From the NCBI GenBank assembly GCA_002422865.1, contig DITN01000059.1:1-20745 (forward strand): DNA of 20,745 bases. The letters are read 5' to 3'. Below the pieces are notes generated by a model. The model was given only the letters and a program-made list of their open reading frames with translations, did not search any database and was not told the DNA's origin. Positions 7,418 to 13,437 of this stretch are shown here, piece after piece. The position numbers and the translations under genes were made by a program. Numbering within the stretch: the stretch's first letter is position 1; every line of letters starts with the position of its first letter. Source of the stretch: Bacteroidetes bacterium UBA6183. GTDB taxonomy: Bacteria; Bacteroidota; Bacteroidia; UKL13-3.

Positions 7418-8395
7418 ATGACTACAAGAAAACGCGTTTTAATTACAGGTGCAGCCGGTTTTTTAGGCTCACATTTGTGCGATAGATTTATAAAAGAAGG
7501 CTACGATGTAGTAGGTATGGATAACCTAATTACAGGTGATTTAAAAAACATTGAACACTTATTTAAACTGGAAGCGTTTGAATTTTACCACCACGATGTA
7601 AGTAAGTTCATTCATGTACCGGGCAAAATAGATTACATCTTACATTTTGCTTCGCCTGCAAGTCCTATCGATTATTTAAAAATACCGATTCAAACCTTAA
7701 AAGTAGGTTCGTTGGGTATTCATAATTGTTTAGGCCTAGCGCGTGTTAAAAAAGCACGTGTGCTCATTGCATCAACAAGCGAAGTATATGGCGACCCAAC
7801 TGTTCATCCTCAACCGGAAGAGTACTGGGGCAATGTAAATCCTGTTGGTCCGCGTGGTGTGTACGATGAAGCCAAACGTTTTCAAGAAGCCATGACCATG
7901 GCTTACCATACGTATCATGGATTAGAAACACGCATCGTGCGTATTTTTAATACCTATGGCCCACGTATGCGCTTAAATGATGGACGTGTATTACCGGCAT
8001 TTATTGGTCAGGCCTTACGTGGTGAGGATTTAACCATGTTTGGCGATGGATCACAAACACGTTCATTTTGTTATGTAGATGATTTGGTTGAAGGTATTTA
8101 CCGTTTGTTGTTAAGCGATTATCCTTATCCGGTAAATATTGGTAACCCCGATGAAATTACCATCAAAGAATTTGGTGAAGAGATTATTAAACTAACCGGA
8201 ACATCACAAAAATTGGTTTCAAAACCATTACCAACTGACGACCCTAAACAACGCAGACCTGATATTACAAAAGCCCGCGAAATTTTAGGTTGGGAACCAA
8301 AAGTTAGTCGTGCTGAAGGTTTAAAAATTACCTACGAATATTTTAAAAGTTTACCACAGGAAGAGTTGAACAAAACAGCTCACCGATTCGACTAA
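7418..8395 (+). CDS. UDP-glucuronate decarboxylase (UDP-xylose synthase), extended SDR family
   Basis: It converts UDP-glucuronate to UDP-xylose through a 4-keto intermediate using tightly bound NAD. It has 325 residues, the usual soluble bacterial form. The Rossmann motif is GAAGFLGSHL (G11, G14, G17). LHFASPASPIDYLKIP (75-90) and STSEVYGDP (119-127) are hallmarks of this subfamily rather than of generic epimerases. WGNVNPVGPRGVYDEAKRF follows, with catalytic Y149 and K153. VRIFNTYGPRMR and GDGSQTRSFCYVDDL complete the signature. It directly follows ugd, which makes its substrate, but a 202-base repeat-bearing spacer separates them, so it may have its own promoter. A strong terminator follows the stop at once. 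Confidence 0.93.
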   Translation: MTTRKRVLITGAAGFLGSHLCDRFIKEGYDVVGMDNLITGDLKNIEHLFKLEAFEFYHHDVSKFIHVPGKIDYILHFASPASPIDYLKIPIQTLKVGSLGIHNCLGLARVKKARVLIASTSEVYGDPTVHPQPEEYWGNVNPVGPRGVYDEAKRFQEAMTMAYHTYHGLETRIVRIFNTYGPRMRLNDGRVLPAFIGQALRGEDLTMFGDGSQTRSFCYVDDLVEGIYRLLLSDYPYPVNIGNPDEITIKEFGEEIIKLTGTSQKLVSKPLPTDDPKQRRPDITKAREILGWEPKVSRAEGLKITYEYFKSLPQEELNKTAHRFD

Positions 8396-8426
8396 AAAAA
8401 GAGGCTGTGTTTACAGCCTCTTTTTT
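8394..8426. terminator. Strong bidirectional terminator
   Basis: GAGGCTGT (8401-8408) pairs perfectly with ACAGCCTC (8413-8420) around a 4-base loop. A run of A precedes it and a run of T follows, so it works in both directions for the converging decarboxylase and potassium-channel genes. Confidence 0.92.
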
Positions 8427-8427
8427 A

Positions 8428-9375
8428 TTATCCCGGTAATGGTGTTTCATAATAAGCACCCACCTTATCCAATTCGAGCAACGTAGCTTTTCCATTGGGT
8501 GCTCGCTTGTACATCATTTCAAATTTAGCGCCCCAAACAATATCGCTATAAGGGTAAGAATGGCGATTATGAATGGTTTGTGCATACGTTTCATCAAAGG
8601 CTTTAAATAAACAAACAAACTCGCAATCCAGCGCTTCCATGTCCGAAGCACTCAGTCCGCGTAAAGGGCTATCGACTGCTATTGGATGCACAATGGTCCA
8701 GCTTAAAGCCAATGCCGATACTTTGTTAAACTCAAGTGGTAATTGAATAAACCTGCGGATATTGGTTTCACTATCAATGTAACTCATCATTAACTGTGCC
8801 TCACATTCAATCAATTGATTAGGTCGGAGGTTAGCAATACGGTACATTAAGGCTGTTTCTTCTTTGTATGGCGCTATAAGGGCATTTGTACTATAAGTTA
8901 AACGAGCCTGAGGCCTTGAAAATCGTCCGTATAATACCCCTGTTAAAATGGCAAACGACATCAATCCAACCAAACATTCAAAAGCAGCCACAATATTTGC
9001 GGTAAACCCAATAGGACTTGTACGTCCGTATCCAACCGTGGTCATGGTTTGAGAACTGAAAAAGAAAGCATCCCAAAAATGTTCCCAATCGGTCATACCA
9101 CGGTCCCCTTCAATTTGATCCATTCCTACCAATAAAAACAAGCACGCAAACAGTAGATTCATGGAAGTATAGAACAAAATAACGAAGCTGAAAAACTTCC
9201 ACCATTTCATGGTAATTAAATCATGAAAATGGTTAATGCGACTCCAAAAAGGTACTCCGCTGCGCTGTACATTGTAGGTGCCGTCACTATTTACCAAGCG
9301 CTCACCTTGTGTTGATGCTTGTGCGCCAAATCCGGTATTGGTGGTATTTTTAAACGAGAGGGAAATCTTTTTCAT
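8428..9375 (-). CDS. Inward-rectifier potassium channel, KirBac type
   Basis: This is a tetrameric inner-membrane K+ channel subunit, 315 residues. The N-terminus has the amphipathic slide-helix region with FWSRINHFHDLITMKWWKFF (43-62). TM1 spans about 60-84. A pore helix WDAFFFSSQTM (101-111) leads to the selectivity filter TVGYG (113-117), and TM2 is about 124-149, ending LTGVLYGRFSRP. From 153 onwards comes the cytoplasmic Kir immunoglobulin-like domain, with ARLTYSTNALIAPY, LMYRIANLRPNQLIE and LPLEFNKVSALALSWTIVHPI. The filter plus the RPQARLTYS junction separates this from simple two-TM Ion_trans_2 channels. It stands alone, ending two bases from the bidirectional terminator and divergent from the ORF6N relic. 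No clear promoter match is visible upstream (TAGTTTTA at 9380-9387 is one base off). Confidence 0.94.
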   Translation of the reverse strand: MKKISLSFKNTTNTGFGAQASTQGERLVNSDGTYNVQRSGVPFWSRINHFHDLITMKWWKFFSFVILFYTSMNLLFACLFLLVGMDQIEGDRGMTDWEHFWDAFFFSSQTMTTVGYGRTSPIGFTANIVAAFECLVGLMSFAILTGVLYGRFSRPQARLTYSTNALIAPYKEETALMYRIANLRPNQLIECEAQLMMSYIDSETNIRRFIQLPLEFNKVSALALSWTIVHPIAVDSPLRGLSASDMEALDCEFVCLFKAFDETYAQTIHNRHSYPYSDIVWGAKFEMMYKRAPNGKATLLELDKVGAYYETPLPG

Positions 9376-9476
9376 TAGGTAAAACTATTATTTTGATTTG
9401 AATCATCCATAAGATGAACTTAAAAAGTATATATCTTTAAAACGGTAACAGGCCAAGAGTTGCTTAAACAGTAGAC

Positions 9477-9484
9477 TATTTTTG
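9477..9484 (+). promoter_or_regulatory. Possible relic -7 element of the ORF6N gene
   Basis: TATTTTTG matches TAnnTTTG about 49 bases before the ATG at 9533. No -33 partner is seen at a normal distance. It could still drive transcription through the pseudogene into the gene at 10443. Confidence 0.3.
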
Positions 9485-9532
9485 ATTTCGATAGATATCA
9501 ATTAAATTTACCTCAATTAACTCCCACTAACC

Positions 9533-10424
9533 ATGCAACAATTAACCCACGAAATAATTGCGTCAAGAATTTTTGATGTAAGATGTACCCAAGTGATGCT
9601 TGATAGTGATTTGGCATAACTTTATCGCGTAGAAACTAAAGTATTAAATCAAGCTGTTAGTCGAAATATTGAGCGATTTCCGGATTCGTTTCGCTTTCAA
9701 CTGAGTAACGAAGAGTGGAAACAACTCATTGAAAATAATGATAACTTTAGTTTGAGGTCACAAATTGTGACCTCAAATAAAAAAGTGGCAGAAGATATAA
9801 TCCATACGTGTTTACCGAACAAGGTGTAGCCATGCTCTCCGCTATTTTAAGAAGTGAGGTGGCCGTAACAGCCAGCATTCAAATTATGCAGGCTTTTGTT
9901 GCCATGCGTAGGTTTTTATTAAACAACGCTTCAGTATTTCAACGCCTCGACCAAGTGGAATTGAAACAACTTAAAAACGATGAAAAGATTGAACAAATCT
10001 TTAAAGCGTTAGAATCAGGAAAACCAGAACCAGATAAAGGCATTTTCTTTGAAGGGCAAATTTTTGATGCGTATGTGTTTGTAGCCGACATCATTAAAAA
10101 AGCAAAGCACAGCATTATCCTCATTGATAATTATGTAGACGAAACCGTATTAACCCTACTTGCTAAACGCAACAAAAAAGTAACCGCCACCATTTACACC
10201 AAAACATAAGCAAACAGTTCCAATTAGACCTTGATAAACACAATAGCCAATACCCTATTGTAGAAGTAAAATACTTTAACGATAGCCATCATCGTTTTTT
10301 AATTATAGACCAAAAAGAATTGTACCACATTGGCGCTTCATTAAAAGACCTTGGTAAAAAATGGTTTGCATTTTCTAAAATGGATACCATAACTACGGAA
10401 GTTTTAAGTAAATTGAATAAGTAA
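9533..10424 (+). pseudogene. ORF6N-domain protein gene, broken by one stop and two frameshifts
   Basis: ORF6N proteins are phage-associated or host proteins with an N-terminal DNA-binding-like domain; their exact role is unclear. Reading from the ATG at 9533 gives MQQLTHEIIASRIFDVRCTQ, then VMLDSDLA and a TAA at 9617-9619 (codon 29), where the family has a charged residue before LYRVETKVLNQAVSRN. The domain continues to SLRSQIVTSNKK. At the six-A run 9779-9784 the reading frame moves by -1, after which SGRRYNPYVFTEQGVAMLSA follows in good family order. A second -1 shift falls at about 10201-10206. The C-terminal part then reads FLIIDQKELYHIGASL and KDLGKKWFAFSKMD to the stop at 10422-10424. 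Restored, it would be about 297 residues, normal for Bacteroidota members. Both shifts are explained by loss of one base each. Assembly error cannot be excluded. Confidence 0.88.
9751..9777. repeat. Perfect 27-base palindrome inside the ORF6N pseudogene
   Basis: TTTGAGGTCACAA (9751-9763) and TTGTGACCTCAAA (9765-9777) are exact inverted repeats around a single central base. It codes for LRSQIVTS in the original frame and lies two bases before the A-run where the frame is lost. Confidence 0.9.
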
Positions 10425-10442
10425 TCACGTTAATACTAACCC

Positions 10443-12170
10443 ATGTCAAAACTAAGCTATATACTCCTACTAATACCTGGCTTAATCATCCAAGCAAATG
10501 TTGCGCGTGCACAACAGCAGATGAACATGATTAGGCATACACAACAAGTGTTACCTCCTTACCAACCCATGAATGAGAGTGAATGGAATGAAGCAAAGAA
10601 GGAAATAAGCGACAGTACTTTAAAAGTAACAGACAAAATTTGTGCTCAAAAAATGATTATTTTATCATTAATAGGCCGCGACTCTGTTCGGCAACAGGAG
10701 TTATATTCACTTTATAAAAAACAACTAGATTTAGCAAAAGAACTAAAAGAAATAGCCAATATATCAGAAATTAAATTACTAGGAAACCACCCAAATGGTA
10801 GAGTAAGATATTATGCAGTAAGTCTATTAATGAGCCAAAGCATAACAGAAAGGTACGCTAACTTGTATAAACACCTTAACGATACGGAATGCATACCTAT
10901 TGACAACGATCCTGATTTTTTTACATCAATTGACTCTACCAAAGCAAGAGTTGGCGACTTATTATTTGAATGCCGTAATGGATATTATAATTCTACGGGG
11001 TACCTATGCCTATACGATAATATAGACATTGACTCCCCCAACTATAAAAGTCAACAGCATGAATTATTTGTTCAACTTACAAATGACCTCATTAGAACAC
11101 CAAATTTTATCTATCCAACTTATTATGCTTTTGATGTTTATTATTATGAATTATTCATGCATTCAAAGGCTGATTCTCTTAAATATTTAACTGATACAAG
11201 GCTGGTAAAAGAATACAAAGAACTTGTTTATCAAGCCATTCATAAAAATAATGATGCCGCTTTAGCATACATTTCCAAGACACACCATTACATGATAGGT
11301 TATACAGATTTTGTTGGTTTACGTGAAATTTATAAGAACTTAAACGATACCGTTATTGTAGCAATTTTTGAATATTTGGATGACCAAAATGCTGGCACAT
11401 ACGGCTGGCTAAGTAAAGAAGACATTTGGTACGAAATTAGCCAAAAAAATTTTAGCTATGTACATAAAATGCAGGATAGATTAATTGCTATTATTAAAAA
11501 ACATTGTACTGTTGATGATTTAAAAAAGCTATTGTATCACCCGCATTTTAAAATTCAGAGTTGTGTATTTAATATATTACTTGAGGATAATAGTTTTGAC
11601 CCAATTAAACACTTAAAATCATGCATTAAACTTGCAAATAACCAATATCCAATTAGGCACCCAGAAGATCACTCCAGAATATCTTCTTTTGCAAGGTGGT
11701 CAAGCCAAAAACTAAAATATCCCCAAAAAGCAGAGCTAGATAGCCTAATATTTTATGCTCCATTTTATATAGAAGGTATTCGGAGCGTAATAGAAAAAAT
11801 CCCCCCAACACCTTATTACAGGGCCAGAATTTTAGAGCTAGCAAAGGAAGATAGGTACCACGTTAAAGAAGAGGCTATACTTAAACTGGCTGAATACCAT
11901 AATCTGGCAGACACTTCTTTTTTAATCGTACATAAAAAAACAAACAACGATTATGGACTAAATTATGAGTTAAACTATGGTGCTATAAAAAGATTCCCAC
12001 ATCCACATTTCATACCCTATCTAATGCCGTATTTAAGAAGGTTTGTTGATGCGGCCATTTATCATAAATTAAAAGATACGTTTACGTTAAACTATCTCAA
12101 AATCTATAATAACAAAGAATCTAAAAGATTACTTGAGAAGTATTATAAAGCGAGTGTAAATTGGCAATAA
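10443..12170 (+). CDS. Exported helical-repeat-like protein, unknown function
   Basis: This 575-residue protein is not recognised. Residues 1-23 form a signal peptide with core YILLLIPGLIIQANV and a cut at ARA|QQQ, so the product is periplasmic or outer-membrane associated. There is no later membrane segment. The rest is rich in amphipathic helices, tyrosine, lysine and aspartate. Several stretches look like degenerate HEAT-type units: HPNGRVRYYAVSLL (116-129), HPHFKIQSCVFNILL (366-380), YHVKEEAILKLAEYHN (472-487) and HPHFIPYLMPYL (520-531). This suggests an alpha-solenoid, which is inference. Cysteines are scattered with no obvious pairing. The gene follows the ORF6N relic by 18 bases with no obvious promoter match, so transcription may come from further upstream. 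No catalytic motif is visible. It is AT-rich like accessory genes; whether it is widespread cannot be told here. Confidence 0.7.
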   Translation: MSKLSYILLLIPGLIIQANVARAQQQMNMIRHTQQVLPPYQPMNESEWNEAKKEISDSTLKVTDKICAQKMIILSLIGRDSVRQQELYSLYKKQLDLAKELKEIANISEIKLLGNHPNGRVRYYAVSLLMSQSITERYANLYKHLNDTECIPIDNDPDFFTSIDSTKARVGDLLFECRNGYYNSTGYLCLYDNIDIDSPNYKSQQHELFVQLTNDLIRTPNFIYPTYYAFDVYYYELFMHSKADSLKYLTDTRLVKEYKELVYQAIHKNNDAALAYISKTHHYMIGYTDFVGLREIYKNLNDTVIVAIFEYLDDQNAGTYGWLSKEDIWYEISQKNFSYVHKMQDRLIAIIKKHCTVDDLKKLLYHPHFKIQSCVFNILLEDNSFDPIKHLKSCIKLANNQYPIRHPEDHSRISSFARWSSQKLKYPQKAELDSLIFYAPFYIEGIRSVIEKIPPTPYYRARILELAKEDRYHVKEEAILKLAEYHNLADTSFLIVHKKTNNDYGLNYELNYGAIKRFPHPHFIPYLMPYLRRFVDAAIYHKLKDTFTLNYLKIYNNKESKRLLEKYYKASVNWQ

Positions 12171-12195
12171 TGAAAAATATGTGAAGTGTATATTA

Positions 12196-12219
12196 CCAAC
12201 TTCCACTTTGCCAATCCCC
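12196..12219 (+). repeat. 24-base direct repeat, copy 1
   Basis: It begins CCAACTTCCACTTTG and ends CAATCCCC. It matches copy 2 at 12357-12380 in 23 of 24 bases (C at 12211 versus T at 12372). A 10-base core, CCAACTTCCA, also occurs on the minus strand at 7254-7263 in the ugd-decarboxylase spacer. Confidence 0.85.
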
Positions 12220-12227
12220 ACCTCGTT

Positions 12228-12250
12228 CACGCGCACGTGTCGTGCGTGTG
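12228..12250 (+). repeat. GC-rich hairpin with alternating purine-pyrimidine sequence
   Basis: CACGCGCACG (12228-12237) pairs with CGTGCGTGTG (12241-12250) around loop TGT: nine Watson-Crick pairs and one G-T. It stands out in an AT-rich context and consists almost wholly of alternating purines and pyrimidines. No T run follows, so it is not a typical terminator. Confidence 0.75.
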
Positions 12251-12260
12251 TCGATAAATT

Positions 12261-12300
12261 CTAACTCACAATCCAATTGTTCTTTTTAATTGGAAGTTAG
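12261..12300 (+). repeat. Nested inverted repeat
   Basis: CTAACT (12261-12266) pairs with AGTTAG (12295-12300). Inside it, CCAATT (12273-12278) pairs with AATTGG (12288-12293) around a T-rich 9-base loop. It may help end transcription from the 10443 gene, though the U-run is in the loop. Confidence 0.55.
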
Positions 12301-12356
12301 TTATTAAATCTCCCACTGTACCAAGCAATGGGACGCTAAACAAACTCTACTCACCC

Positions 12357-12380
12357 CCAACTTCCACTTTGTCAATCCCC
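12357..12380 (+). repeat. 24-base direct repeat, copy 2, over the likely -33 box
   Basis: This copy contains TTTG at 12368-12371, which is placed as the -33 element of the downstream gene. The overlap makes the repeat a candidate operator site; this is inference. Confidence 0.8.
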
Positions 12381-12397
12381 CCAAACACCTTATTTTG
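12368..12397 (+). promoter_or_regulatory. Probable promoter of the ACMSD-like gene
   Basis: TTTG (12368-12371), an 18-base spacer, then TTATTTTG (12390-12397), a one-base-short variant of TAnnTTTG. Transcription would start near 12404, giving a very short leader before the ATG at 12421. Confidence 0.4.
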
Positions 12398-12420
12398 CGC
12401 ATTCATTTAACACAAGTATC

Positions 12421-13437
12421 ATGTCAAACACAGCACCGTATAAAATAGATGTTCATGCGCACATTATGCCCGAGTTTATTCCTAACCTAAAGGAACGTTA
12501 TGGTTATGGAGATGAGTTTATCTACTTGGATCATTACCAACCGGGGCGTGCAAACATGATGAAAGCCAACGGTACTTTTTTTAGGGCTATTGATGATTTG
12601 TGTTGGGATCCTAAAGCCATTATTCAACACATGGATAAACATGATGTACAACTGATGGCTTTGTCTACCATTCCGGTGTTGTTTTATTATTGGGCTAAGC
12701 CCGAGCATACGCACGAGTGGAGCCAATACATCAACAACCACTTGGCACAAATTCAGCGCGACTACCCTACCCGATTTGTAGGTTTAGGAACTTTGCCCAT
12801 GCAAGATACTGCGCTCGCTGTGGAGGAACTTACACGTTGCAAATACGAACTAAATTTACCCGGTGTGGAGATTGCCACCAATATTTTAGATGACAATTTA
12901 GATGACGAACGCTTTTTCCCTTTATACGAAGCTGCCGAAAAATTAGGCATGTGTATTTTTGTGCATCCTTGGGATATGATGGGACAAGATAAAATGAAAA
13001 AGTATTGGTTGCCTTGGTTAGTAGGCATGCCGGCCGAAACCTCACGTGCCATTTGCAGCATGATATTTGGCGGTGTGTTTGATAAATTCCCTAAACTACG
13101 TGTAATGTTTGCACATGGCGGTGGTTGTTTTCCGCACACCATTGGCCGAGTTTCTCATGGGTATCATGCCCGCCCCGATTTGTGTAATATTAACCAAGTA
13201 GCCGACCCATACGAGTATGTAAAGAAGTTTTACATTGATAGTTTAGTGCACGATGAAGAGGCGTTGCGTTACAACTTAAAGTTATTTGGTGCAGAGCGTA
13301 TTGCTTTAGGTAGCGATTTCCCTTTTCCTTTGGGCGATTTAGAGCACGGTAAATTTATTGAGTTAATGAAGGATTTAAGTGCGGAAGAAAAATCACAAAT
13401 GTTGTACAAAACCGCTAAAGAGTGGTTGGGTATTTAA
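12421..13437 (+). CDS. Amidohydrolase-family decarboxylase, ACMSD type
   Basis: It most resembles 2-amino-3-carboxymuconate-6-semialdehyde decarboxylase (EC 4.1.1.45), a zinc enzyme that sends kynurenine-pathway carbon to glutarate instead of NAD. It has 338 residues, the usual size. The expected metal ligands are all present: H12 and H14 in KIDVHAHIMP, H182 in FVHPWDMMG, H232 in FAHGGGCFP, and D299 in LGSDFPFPLGD. The substrate-binding FFRAIDDLCWDP (53-64) supplies the arginine expected there (R55), and TIGRVSHGYHARPDL (240-254) supplies the second (R243). FVGLGTLPMQD is also typical. Other amidohydrolase_2 decarboxylases share the metal site, but the CWDP segment favours ACMSD. No other kynurenine gene is in the window. 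Its stop is directly next to the stop of the convergent PKD gene with no bases between and no terminator. Confidence 0.88.
   Translation: MSNTAPYKIDVHAHIMPEFIPNLKERYGYGDEFIYLDHYQPGRANMMKANGTFFRAIDDLCWDPKAIIQHMDKHDVQLMALSTIPVLFYYWAKPEHTHEWSQYINNHLAQIQRDYPTRFVGLGTLPMQDTALAVEELTRCKYELNLPGVEIATNILDDNLDDERFFPLYEAAEKLGMCIFVHPWDMMGQDKMKKYWLPWLVGMPAETSRAICSMIFGGVFDKFPKLRVMFAHGGGCFPHTIGRVSHGYHARPDLCNINQVADPYEYVKKFYIDSLVHDEEALRYNLKLFGAERIALGSDFPFPLGDLEHGKFIELMKDLSAEEKSQMLYKTAKEWLGI

Larger units (their letters stand above)
12171..12420. other. Intergenic region dense in repeats and hairpins
   Basis: These 250 bases have no open frame worth calling. They hold a 24-base direct repeat (12196-12219 and 12357-12380, one mismatch). 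Between the copies lie a GC-rich hairpin (12228-12250), a nested inverted repeat (12261-12300) and an imperfect palindrome (12311-12333). The last 50 bases carry the probable promoter of the next gene. The three hairpins in a row suggest a small structured RNA or a miniature repeat element rather than random spacer. Confidence 0.6.

Noticed and set aside
9779..9787. Programmed -1 frameshift at the A-run with the palindrome as stimulator
   Set aside because: In the original frame the tandem slip would put a TAA in the P site, the hairpin is upstream rather than downstream of the run, and the gene also has a nonsense codon and a second frameshift. Ordinary decay explains it better.
12261..12300. 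Rho-independent terminator for the 10443 gene
   Set aside because: The stem is AT-rich and its T run is in the loop rather than after the stem, so I list it only as an inverted repeat.
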